5,130 bases of DNA, taken from NCBI GenBank assembly GCA_035291605.1, contig DATDRS010000414.1, forward strand, positions 1-5,130, written 5' to 3'. Positions 1-5,130 of the stretch are shown here, piece by piece. Each line of letters begins with the position of its first letter. Position 1 is the first letter of the stretch. A model generated the notes under the pieces. That model saw only the letters and a program-made list of their open reading frames with translations, made no database searches and was not told the origin of the DNA. The DNA comes from DATDRS01 sp035291605. Lineage in GTDB: Bacteria; Chloroflexota; Anaerolineae; Anaerolineales; UBA6663. A program made the position numbers and the translations under genes.

Positions 1-115
1 GCCACCGCAGCGGGCTTTCCAGGAGCCAGGCGCACTTATCTAACTCGTCCCGGTTATAGTCGGGACAATACAGCGCCCACAGGTCGCGCCATTGAGGCGC
101 CTTCAATGCACCCAT
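1..115 (-). CDS. Partial unrecognised ORF, third gene of the leftward operon (N-terminus only)
   Basis: An ATG at 115-113 opens a minus-strand frame with no stop down to the window edge, giving 38 codons. The visible peptide begins MGALKAPQWRDLWALYCPDY and is rich in Trp (W9, W13, W32, W38) and charged residues. It shows no signal peptide or membrane segment. The start lies 3 nt beyond the TGA of the upstream lipoprotein gene (TGA-GCA-ATG), the same spacing as between the LysR and lipoprotein genes, so translational coupling is likely. Only a weak GTGAG precedes the start. The fragment ending in AWLLESPLRW faintly recalls DUF1853-type proteins, but 38 residues are too few to assign a family. 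It could also be a chance open stretch downstream of the last real gene. Confidence 0.45.
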   Translation of the reverse strand, partial: MGALKAPQWRDLWALYCPDYNRDELDKCAWLLESPLRW

Positions 116-118
116 TGC

Positions 119-1969
119 TCACGGATTATAAATCATCAGCCGCCCCTCATTCTCAATCGCCCCGGCGCGGGATGAGCCGCCGAGGAGGTAGAAGCGGTCG
201 CCGACGACGGCGGCGGCGACGCCGTGGATGGGATGTCGCAGTGGCGGGGCGGGTGACCATGCCTGCGTCCCTGGCTCGAAGATCTCAAACGTGGCAAGCG
301 TCTCGCGGCCATTCAGGATGATCTCCCCCCCGGCGGCGAGAATGCAGCCGCGCAGGACGGCGGCGCTGAAACCGGCGCGGGGCTGCAACATGCGCGGCCC
401 CGCGCGCCAGGCGTCGTTCGCCGGGTTGTAGATCTCAATCGAACTGAACTCCCCCAGACCGCCCCACCGCCCGCCAAGCGCGTAAATTTCGCCGTCCAGC
501 GCGACGGCAGCCAGATGCTCGCGCGGCGTGCTCAGCGTGGCGAGCGAGCGCCAGGCGTTGGCGTTCGGGTCGTATTCGAGCAAAGCCTGCGTCCCTCCGG
601 CCCCGCCCACAATGTAAATCCTTTCGTCGAGTGCGACCGCTGCGCCGGACATACGTGCTTCGGGCATGGGAGCAAGTTCGGCCCAGGCGTTGGCCGCCGG
701 GTCGTAGGTGTAGGCGGTCGAGGAGGGATTCCACGTCCCCGCCGCGCCGCCGCCGAAGATGTAAACCTTGCCGTTGAGCGCGGCGGCCATCAGGTGATGT
801 CTCACCCCGGGGAGCGGGGCGAGGTCAATCCACCTGTTGGCGGCAGGGTCGTAGGCCTGGAAAACCCGCCCGCCGCCAAAGCCGCCGGGAACATAGATCA
901 GATCGTTGAAAACAGCCGCGGGCATTTCGGAGCGGGCGGGGGTTTGCGCTGCGCCTTCGCTCCAGCGGCCATGCCGGAGGTCGGGCGGCAGTTGGCCAAA
1001 GGCTTCATAGACAGGGCGGCCGGCAAGGTCGGCAGGCAGCGGGAGGCCGAGAGCATATAGAGCGGTAGCAGCGGTATCAACTATGTTGACCGGGAAAGTA
1101 ATTGGATGATTGGTCATTATGCTCGGCCCGGCGATGATCCAGGGGATGGTCCTGTTTTCAGGGATGTCCGCACTGTGGGATTCGCCCCTCCCGCCGTGGT
1201 CGGCGGTGAGTAAGATAGTGGTGTTCGCGGGGAGCGCGGCGAGCAGCCGGCCGATGGCCTCGTCGGTGCGGGCCAACCCCGCGATTTGCTTCTCGGACAT
1301 CCAGCCGGATGAGTGGCCAGACCCATCCGTATCGGGGAGGTGGACGAACATGAGGTCGAAGCCGGCCTTTATTTGCACGATGGCTTGATCGGCCACGTCC
1401 TGATCGCCGCCCCGGACGAAGAGGTAGGCGTCTGCCGAGCCGGGTTGGTTGAGGTGCGCGAACTTTTCCTTGCCTACGATCATCACGGTGCGAAGTCCGG
1501 CGGCGTGCGCGAGGGAAAAGATGGTCGGGACGGTGATCAGGCCGCGCTCGGGTTTGTAGTCATTCCAGGTCATGCCGTGAATCTCAGGGAGGTAGCCAGT
1601 GAGCATAGAGGCATGCGCTGGGAGAGTGACGGATGGGTCAACGGTCTGGGCTTTCCAGGTGTACGCGCCGCGCTCGGCGAGGGCTTTGATGTTCGGGGTA
1701 TTCGCTTGCAGGAGCGCGTCGGGGCGGAGGCCGTCTATGGAAATGATGATGACGCTGGAGGGCAGGGCAGTCGGGTTGGGGCGCAGGGGAGCAGGGGTGA
1801 TTTGAGATTGGAGATTGGTCGGGTTGGGTAATGCCGTCGAGGAGACAGCAGGCTGCGAGGGCGAAGTTAGGGTCGGCGAGGAGGAAGCAGGCGTGGCTGG
1901 GAGGGCAGTCGGCGTGCAACCGGTAAGAAAGAAAAGAAAGAGACAGAGAAAAAGAAAGAGGCGGCGCAT
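119..1969 (-). CDS. Lipoprotein: type I phosphodiesterase/alkaline-phosphatase-like domain fused to a Kelch beta-propeller
   Basis: The 616-residue protein starts with a lipoprotein signal: MRR, a Phe/Leu-rich core, then lipobox LTGC with lipidated Cys18. A Pro/Ser/Thr-rich linker spans about 19-70. Residues 72-325 match the phosphodiesterase/nucleotide pyrophosphatase branch of the alkaline phosphatase superfamily. Asp79 (SIDG) is a metal ligand and Thr115 in VTLPAH is the likely nucleophile. Asp215 and His219 (DGSGH), Asp257-His258 (TADHGG) and His265 complete a two-metal site, so the enzyme should be active on phosphate mono- or diesters of unknown identity. Residues 349-616 hold six Kelch-type units of 45-50 residues, with Gly-Gly pairs near 362, 406, 455, 499, 547 and 597 and recurring YDPxxNxW motifs, forming a six-bladed propeller. 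The protein is expected to be anchored on the outer face of the membrane. Its start lies 3 nt after the LysR stop. Confidence 0.9.
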   Translation of the reverse strand: MRRLFLFLCLFLFFLTGCTPTALPATPASSSPTLTSPSQPAVSSTALPNPTNLQSQITPAPLRPNPTALPSSVIIISIDGLRPDALLQANTPNIKALAERGAYTWKAQTVDPSVTLPAHASMLTGYLPEIHGMTWNDYKPERGLITVPTIFSLAHAAGLRTVMIVGKEKFAHLNQPGSADAYLFVRGGDQDVADQAIVQIKAGFDLMFVHLPDTDGSGHSSGWMSEKQIAGLARTDEAIGRLLAALPANTTILLTADHGGRGESHSADIPENRTIPWIIAGPSIMTNHPITFPVNIVDTAATALYALGLPLPADLAGRPVYEAFGQLPPDLRHGRWSEGAAQTPARSEMPAAVFNDLIYVPGGFGGGRVFQAYDPAANRWIDLAPLPGVRHHLMAAALNGKVYIFGGGAAGTWNPSSTAYTYDPAANAWAELAPMPEARMSGAAVALDERIYIVGGAGGTQALLEYDPNANAWRSLATLSTPREHLAAVALDGEIYALGGRWGGLGEFSSIEIYNPANDAWRAGPRMLQPRAGFSAAVLRGCILAAGGEIILNGRETLATFEIFEPGTQAWSPAPPLRHPIHGVAAAVVGDRFYLLGGSSRAGAIENEGRLMIYNP

Positions 1970-1972
1970 GGT

Positions 1973-2845
1973 TCAGCGGTCCTGGGTGAGAAAATCGCGC
2001 AGGGCGCGGGCGGCAGGGCTGAGGTAGTGGCCTTTGCGCCAGACGAGGCCCAGCGCACGGCGCAGTTGTTGGTCGGCAATGTGGAGGGCGTGAATGTCGC
2101 GGCGGCCTTCGAGGGCCAGCTCAGGCATGAGGGCAACGCCCAACCCGGCAGCGACGAATTCGAGCGCGCTTTGCATCGCACCGCCGTCAAGGGCGACCTT
2201 TGGCTCAAACCCGGCGGCGCGGCAGGCAGCGAGGGTGACCTCGCGCAGTTTGTAGCCCTCAGGGAAGAGGATGAAGGCTTCGCCCGCAAGATCGGCCATC
2301 TTCACGCTCTTGCGTTTGTAGAGCGTGTGCTGCCGGCCGACGGCGAGGATGTAGTTTTCTTCGCGGAATGGCACGGCTTCAACCGACGGCGGCAGGACCT
2401 CGGTCGAGGCGATGGCAAGGTCGAGTTGGTTGTCCTCGACGAAGCGCAGGAGGGTCTCGGTCCCGGCTTCGCGGAGGGTGACTTCGAGGCCGGGGTATTT
2501 TTGTTTGAAGCGCATGAGCAGGCCGGGCAGGAGGTGGGTGCTGATAGTGGAGGGGGCGCCGAGGCTCGCCTTGCCCCGGTTGAGACTCCCACGTTCAAGG
2601 ACTTCGTGCTGCGCCGACTCGACCGCGGCGAGGATGTGGCGCGCGTGGGGCAGGAGGGCGCGCCCAGCCTCGGTGAGCGCGACCCGCTTACCCACGCGGT
2701 CGAAGAGCGGGACGCCGAGTTCGCGTTCGAGCGCGCGGATTTGCTGGCTGATGGCGGGCTGGGCCACATGCAGCGCTTCGGCGGCGCGTGAAAAGTTGAG
2801 GTGCTCGGCGACGGCGGTGAAGTAAGCGAGGTGGCGGAGTTCCAT
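1973..2845 (-). CDS. LysR-family transcriptional regulator
   Basis: This is a 290-residue, full-length LysR-type regulator. Residues 4-63 form the N-terminal winged helix-turn-helix, with the classic FSRAAEALHVAQPAISQQIR recognition region, then LERELGVPLF and LTEAG. A linker helix follows (about 64-90), and residues 92-290 are the periplasmic-binding-protein-like effector domain, typical of the CynR/CbbR/GltC-like group. The ATG at 2845 was chosen because MELRHLAYF is the standard family N-terminus; a longer frame from 2914 would add an atypical 23-residue leader and run through the promoter region. GAGG lies only 3 nt upstream, so the ribosome binding site is weak. The gene heads an operon with the phosphodiesterase-Kelch lipoprotein and is divergent from the sigma factor gene, so it could control either. 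The effector is unknown. Confidence 0.93.
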   Translation of the reverse strand: MELRHLAYFTAVAEHLNFSRAAEALHVAQPAISQQIRALERELGVPLFDRVGKRVALTEAGRALLPHARHILAAVESAQHEVLERGSLNRGKASLGAPSTISTHLLPGLLMRFKQKYPGLEVTLREAGTETLLRFVEDNQLDLAIASTEVLPPSVEAVPFREENYILAVGRQHTLYKRKSVKMADLAGEAFILFPEGYKLREVTLAACRAAGFEPKVALDGGAMQSALEFVAAGLGVALMPELALEGRRDIHALHIADQQLRRALGLVWRKGHYLSPAARALRDFLTQDR

Positions 2846-2901
2846 AGGCCTCGGGGTGGGCGTGGGGTAAGACGACCGACTATAAGCCCGACGTATCGTT
2901 G

Positions 2902-2921
2902 CTAAGCATAGCATGTCTTAG
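2902..2921. promoter_or_regulatory. Interrupted dyad CTAAG-N10-CTTAG, possible operator
   Basis: Perfect 5-bp arms at 2902-2906 and 2917-2921 are separated by 10 bp, with a central GC that also obeys the symmetry. The site sits in the divergent LysR/sigma intergenic region. Its right arm overlaps the -35 position of the rightward promoter. Interrupted dyads here are typical of LysR-type autoregulation, but the site does not show an obvious symmetric T-N11-A box. A 5-bp dyad can arise by chance. Confidence 0.35.
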
Positions 2922-2946
2922 ACTTCCAGGGAAAATTCAATATAAT
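2918..2946 (+). promoter_or_regulatory. Promoter of the sigma factor gene
   Basis: A perfect -10 hexamer TATAAT lies at 2941-2946. At 17-bp spacing the -35 position (2918-2923) reads TTAGAC, a poor match to TTGACA, so the promoter may need an activator or rely on its -10. Transcription would begin near 2953, leaving a leader of about 47 nt before the ATG at 3000. That start point falls after the alternative TTG at 2949, which supports the later ATG as the true start. Confidence 0.55.
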
Positions 2947-2984
2947 GATTGTGCAATTTGGAGCAATCGGGTCTAATTTATCAG

Positions 2985-2993
2985 AAAGGAAGG
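2985..2993 (+). promoter_or_regulatory. Ribosome binding site of the sigma factor gene
   Basis: The purine run AAAGGAAGG ends 6 nt before the ATG at 3000 and is a strong Shine-Dalgarno match. It decides the start in favour of MAPSTNPL over the in-frame TTG 17 codons upstream, which has no such signal. Confidence 0.7.
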
Positions 2994-2999
2994 CATACG

Positions 3000-3920
3000 A
3001 TGGCTCCCTCCACCAACCCACTGAACACGATCCTTGGCGAGGCTGGCCCCTTGCCCCGGCTCACGCACGAGGAAGAGATTGATCTGGCGCGGCGGGTGAG
3101 CGCCGGCAAAGCCGCCCGCCGGCAGCTCGCCCGAGGCGCGTCACCGCTCGCACCCCAACGCAAGCGCGCCTTGCAGCGCATCGTGGACGACGGCCTGGCC
3201 GCGCGCGAGGCCCTGGTTCTCCACAATCTTCCGCTCGTGGTCAGCGTGGTCGGGCGGTTCCGCAACACCGAACTCGACTGCGACGATTTGGTTCAGGAAG
3301 GCATCCTGGGCCTCCTCAAAGCCGCCGAGAAGTACGACCCTAAACGCGGGACGCGCTTCGGCACGCTGGCGGTGTGGTGGATCCGGCAGAGCATCGGGCG
3401 CGCCATTTCGAACACAGGCCGCGCGGTGCGCCTGCCGGTGAACCGGGGCTGGAAGGTGAGCCAGTTGCGCCGCCTCGCCGCGCACCTGGCGCAGGAAAAA
3501 GGCGACGAGCCATCCCTCGAGGCGGTGGCGCGGGCGGCAGGCCTCTCGACCCAGGCTGCGGCCGATTTGATGCGCGACGGGCAGGCGGTGGTCTCGTTGG
3601 AGGCCCAGGCGGACGACCCCGAAGATCGTTCGGCGCTGGAGCGCGTGGCCGACGCCACGGCTGTTGACCCGGAAGAGGCGGTGATCGAGAACAGTCTGAG
3701 GCAGGTCGTCGAGGAATCGCTGACGCGGCTCGACGAGCGCGAAGCCGCCATCCTGCGCCTGCGGTTTGGGGTCGGCGGCGGCGAGGCCCGCCCTCTGCGG
3801 TCCATCGCCTCCGAGTGGCGCATGAGCCCCGAAGGGGTGCGGCAGATCGGCGAGCGGGCGATGAACCACCTGCGCGGGATACCGAAAGTGAGAGGGTTGA
3901 GGGTGTATTTGGAGGAGTAA
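3000..3920 (+). CDS. RNA polymerase sigma-70 family factor (RpoD-like, group 2 type)
   Basis: This 306-residue primary-type sigma factor lacks region 1.1. Region 1.2 begins at NPLNTIL and LTHEEEIDLARRV (7-33). An Ala/Arg/Pro-rich stretch (about 37-62) follows, a style seen in Chloroflexota sigma factors. Region 2 covers 66-137: LPLVVSVVGRFRN, DLVQEGILGLLKAAEKYDP, then WWIRQ at 126-130. Region 3 starts at about 143 (RLPV) and region 4 covers 235-293: LDEREAAILRLRFG and the helix-turn-helix with VRQI at 280-283. Relative to E. coli RpoD, several promoter-contact positions differ: Tyr430 is Leu123, Thr440 is Gly133 and Arg584 is Pro277, while Trp433/434, Gln437, Glu585, Arg588 and Gln589 are kept. 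It is therefore probably an alternative rather than the housekeeping factor. It directs RNA polymerase to a promoter subset that is not identified here. The DoxX-like gene follows after 82 nt. Confidence 0.93.
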   Translation: MAPSTNPLNTILGEAGPLPRLTHEEEIDLARRVSAGKAARRQLARGASPLAPQRKRALQRIVDDGLAAREALVLHNLPLVVSVVGRFRNTELDCDDLVQEGILGLLKAAEKYDPKRGTRFGTLAVWWIRQSIGRAISNTGRAVRLPVNRGWKVSQLRRLAAHLAQEKGDEPSLEAVARAAGLSTQAAADLMRDGQAVVSLEAQADDPEDRSALERVADATAVDPEEAVIENSLRQVVEESLTRLDEREAAILRLRFGVGGGEARPLRSIASEWRMSPEGVRQIGERAMNHLRGIPKVRGLRVYLEE

Positions 3921-3984
3921 CCTCGCCCCCCGTCCTCCTCTTCATCGCCTCGAGCAATCAAGAGGGGCCAAAGGCGGGGTGAGG
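3921..3984 (+). repeat. Nested inverted repeats between the sigma factor and DoxX-like genes
   Basis: An outer 9-bp stem pairs 3921-3929 (CCTCGCCCC) with 3976-3984 (GGGGTGAGG), with one G-U pair. An inner 8-bp stem pairs 3935-3942 with 3960-3967, again with one G-U pair and a 17-nt loop. The structure starts directly after the sigma stop codon and ends 4 nt before the next ribosome binding site. There is no T-run, so it is not a standard intrinsic terminator. The strand bias in purines makes chance pairing possible. No -10 element was seen in this spacer, so the DoxX-like gene may be read from the sigma promoter. Confidence 0.35.
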
Positions 3985-3988
3985 CAAT

Positions 3989-3994
3989 GGAGGG
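3989..3994 (+). promoter_or_regulatory. Ribosome binding site of the DoxX-like gene
   Basis: GGAGGG lies 8 nt before the ATG at 4003, a near-ideal Shine-Dalgarno sequence at normal spacing. An ATG at 3987 overlapping it is out of frame. Confidence 0.7.
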
Positions 3995-4002
3995 AGTGAG
4001 AT

Positions 4003-4524
4003 ATGCAAAACGTGAAAACCTGGGTTATCCGCACTGACGTACAAATCACGAACTGGATGGCGCGCTACGGCGTCCTGCTTCTGCGCATGAGCCTAGGAGT
4101 TGTCTTCTTTTGGTTCGGCGCGCTCAAGTTCTTCCCCGGCCTCAGCCCAGCACAGGATTTGGCGGCACGGACGATCAGTGTGCTGACATTTGGGCTGGTC
4201 CCACCGGGCATCTCCGTCCCGGTGCTGGCGGTGTGGGAGTGCGTGATCGGGCTGGGATTGATCAGCGGCATGTTCATGCGTGGGACGCTGCTACTGCTCT
4301 TCCTTCAAATGCTGGGGACCATCACCCCACTCTTCCTTTTCCCCGCCGAAGTCTTCATGCGCTTTCCGTATGCCCCAACGCTGGAGGGCCAGTACATCAT
4401 CAAAAATCTGGTGCTCGTCAGCGCGGGGCTGGTTATCGGCGCGACGGTGCGAGGCGGGGCGGTGGTCGCTGACCCCGAAGTGGCGCAACGAGCACGAGCA
4501 AGCCGAATAGTTACTTCGCTCTAA
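4003..4524 (+). CDS. DoxX-like (DoxX/DUF417 superfamily) integral membrane protein
   Basis: The 173-residue protein has four predicted membrane helices, at about 23-44, 66-88, 92-114 and 130-150. The first contains LLLRMSLGVVFFWFGALKFF, typical of DoxX and DUF417 (YkgB-like) proteins in both sequence and placement. The loop before helix four, LEGQYIIKNLVL (127-138), is a second hallmark of this superfamily. The N-terminal about 20 residues and a C-terminal tail of about 23 residues (with RARASR) are hydrophilic. Family members are linked to quinol oxidation, thiosulfate metabolism or redox stress, but most have no proven role and none can be assigned here. The ATG at 4003 has a good ribosome binding site. 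The gene may share the sigma factor transcript. Choosing between the DoxX and DUF417 subfamilies would need a profile search. Confidence 0.8.
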   Translation: MQNVKTWVIRTDVQITNWMARYGVLLLRMSLGVVFFWFGALKFFPGLSPAQDLAARTISVLTFGLVPPGISVPVLAVWECVIGLGLISGMFMRGTLLLLFLQMLGTITPLFLFPAEVFMRFPYAPTLEGQYIIKNLVLVSAGLVIGATVRGGAVVADPEVAQRARASRIVTSL

Positions 4525-4528
4525 GGGG

Positions 4529-4603
4529 CAACCAGGATTTATCTAATGACGCCGGCCTGGCATTGAGGGCGGGTATTGTCAAAGCGAGGTAGAATCCTGG
4601 TTG
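4529..4603. repeat. 11-bp perfect inverted repeat flanking a 53-bp spacer
   Basis: CAACCAGGATT at 4529-4539 is the exact reverse complement of AATCCTGGTTG at 4593-4603. The left arm starts 5 nt after the DoxX-like stop codon. The right arm ends at the base before the ATG of the broken SARP-like gene. The spacer holds no gene and no T-run. Arm centres are 64 bp apart, about six helical turns. It may be a paired operator, a small terminal-inverted-repeat element of 75 bp, or part of an RNA structure. No clear target-site duplication is visible. Confidence 0.6.
4590..4595 (+). promoter_or_regulatory. Possible -10 element of the SARP-like gene
   Basis: TAGAAT differs from TATAAT at one position and lies 8 nt before the ATG at 4604, so transcription would begin at or next to the start codon, giving a leaderless message. 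No good -35 is found at 16-18 bp; TTGAGG at 4563-4568 leaves a 21-bp spacer. GAGGT at 4586-4590 is too far from the ATG for an ideal ribosome binding site. The element overlaps the right arm of the inverted repeat. Confidence 0.35.
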
Positions 4604-4816
4604 ATGGCCCGCGCTGCCTCGCCCGTTCCGCTCCGCCTGTACCTGCTCGGCCAATTCCGCCTCCTCCAGGGGGATCAACCTGCCTCGCTCCCCACGCGCA
4701 AAGCCGAATTACTCCTCGCCTACCTGGCCCTGCAGTCAGGCGAGCACAGCCGCTTGCGCGATCTTCCCGCAGGCGGAGGTCGAGGCGCTGATCGGGGAGA
4801 CCGTGCAGCCCGCTGA
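4604..4816 (+). pseudogene. Truncated SARP/BTAD-type transcriptional regulator (N-terminal fragment)
   Basis: From the ATG at 4604 (a TTG at 4601 is an alternative), residues 10-50 show the conserved N-terminus of SARP-type activators: LRLYLLGQFRLLQG, LPTRKAELLLAYLALQ and GEHSR. Intact relatives continue with a winged helix, a BTAD helical domain and often an ATPase and TPR region, reaching several hundred residues. Here the similarity ends at Arg50 (4753). The remaining 20 codons, LRDLPAGGG and onward to a TGA at 4814-4816, are unlike the family and overlap a different gene fragment in another frame. The product of about 70 residues could not bind DNA normally. I infer a deletion, rearrangement or assembly join at about 4750. 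Confidence 0.7.
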
Positions 4817-5130
4817 ACCCCTGGTGAGCGGCGTGGGCATCGGCGTGGTGACCAGTTGCGCATATCAGGTGGCTGGCGACCCGGCCCGGCTTGCGACGCT
4901 CATCGTGCGCCAGCTGGATAACGTCAAATTCTCCGAGCAGTTCTTTGAGCAGACGAAACAAAGCGAAACGGAGCAATTGCAGGTGACGCCCGAGGACGTG
5001 CCGGGCCTCGGCGACAGCGCGTATTGGATCGGCGACCTGTACAACCAACTCAACGTGCGGCAGGGCAATGTGCATCTGCTCTTCAGCATTGACGGGCAGA
5101 CGAGCCCGAACAACCCACTGAAGCAGTTTG
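4752..5130 (+). CDS. Fragment of an exported cysteine-containing domain protein (DUF3558-like), both ends missing
   Basis: This frame is open from 4605 to the window end, and coherent protein sequence begins at about 4752 with ACAIFPQAEVEALIGETV. That resembles the 'CxLL-x-EVEALLG' opening of small secreted or lipoprotein domains of the DUF3558-like kind. Further matching features are a second cysteine in VTSCAYQV, probably disulfide-bonded to the first, then VPGLGDSAYW and LNVRQGNVHLLFSI. The last complete codon is at 5127-5129. No start codon, signal peptide or ribosome binding site precedes it in this frame; upstream bases belong to the SARP-like gene, read in another frame. The 5' part of the gene, including its export signal, has been lost or replaced. 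The function is unknown, and family placement rests on motif resemblance only. Confidence 0.6.

Noticed and set aside
47..66. Hairpin GTCCCG-N8-CGGGAC as a terminator
   Set aside because: The 6-bp stem has no T-run on either side and falls inside the open frame starting at 115.
178..232. CGG/CGA-rich low-complexity stretch
   Set aside because: It encodes the final Kelch blade (AAAVVGDRFYLLGGSS) on the minus strand, and the repetition comes from Ala and Gly codons.
1923..1960. Purine-only-like low-complexity tract (A/G rich on the plus strand)
   Set aside because: It is the reverse complement of the Phe/Leu-rich signal peptide codons (TTT, TTC, CTC) of the lipoprotein and needs no other explanation.
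2027..2791. 254-codon plus-strand open frame opposite the LysR gene
   Set aside because: It lies antisense to a clear LysR protein with complete domains. Its product shows no recognisable motifs, and such antisense frames are expected in GC-rich genes.
3141..3869. 242-codon minus-strand open frame opposite the sigma factor
   Set aside because: It is wholly antisense to a well-conserved sigma-70 gene, with no family motifs or ribosome binding site of its own.
4751..4760. Programmed frameshift producing a SARP-secreted-domain fusion
   Set aside because: No slippery heptamer or stimulatory structure is evident. A fusion of about 40 regulator residues to an exported domain makes no structural sense, so a deletion or chimera is simpler.
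4539..5075. 178-codon minus-strand open frame across the right-hand junction
   Set aside because: It spans both the SARP-like and the secreted-domain fragments antisense, and the recognisable protein motifs are all on the plus strand. Its product has no family features.

Overview
This GC-rich bacterial window carries five well-supported protein-coding regions or remnants plus two fragments running off its ends. No RNA gene, CRISPR array, transposase or phage gene was seen. Protein style suggests Chloroflexota, perhaps Anaerolineae. The clues are a short group-2-like sigma-70 factor with an Ala/Arg/Pro-rich insert between regions 1.2 and 2.1, a large Pro/Ser/Thr-linker lipoprotein with Kelch repeats, and the start of a SARP/BTAD-type regulator. 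This is inference from resemblance, not a database result.

Left half (minus strand, transcription leftward): a LysR-type regulator (2845-1973) is followed after 3 nt by a lipoprotein (1969-119) that joins a type I phosphodiesterase/alkaline-phosphatase-like domain to a six-bladed Kelch propeller. After another 3 nt a further reading frame starts at 115 and leaves the window. The three look like one translationally coupled operon. Regulation of the surface phosphohydrolase by the LysR protein is plausible but unproven.

Middle (2846-2999): a divergent intergenic region with a consensus -10 (TATAAT, 2941-2946), an interrupted dyad CTAAG-N10-CTTAG and a strong ribosome binding site. It serves the LysR operon leftward and a sigma factor rightward.

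Right half (plus strand): the sigma factor (3000-3920) has complete regions 1.2 to 4.2, but several normally conserved promoter-contact residues are replaced. It is followed after 82 nt by a small four-helix DoxX-like membrane protein (4003-4524). Beyond an 11-bp perfect inverted repeat (4529-4603), the first 50 codons of a SARP/BTAD-type regulator stop abruptly. They are joined, in a different frame, to the middle of an unrelated cysteine-containing extracellular-type domain that is open to the window end. This is either a deletion scar or an assembly chimera.

Most of the window is ordinary chromosome. The points worth checking are the altered sigma contact residues, the phosphodiesterase-Kelch fusion, the 11-bp inverted repeat and the broken junction near 4750. 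I did not find convincing evidence of a new multi-gene system.
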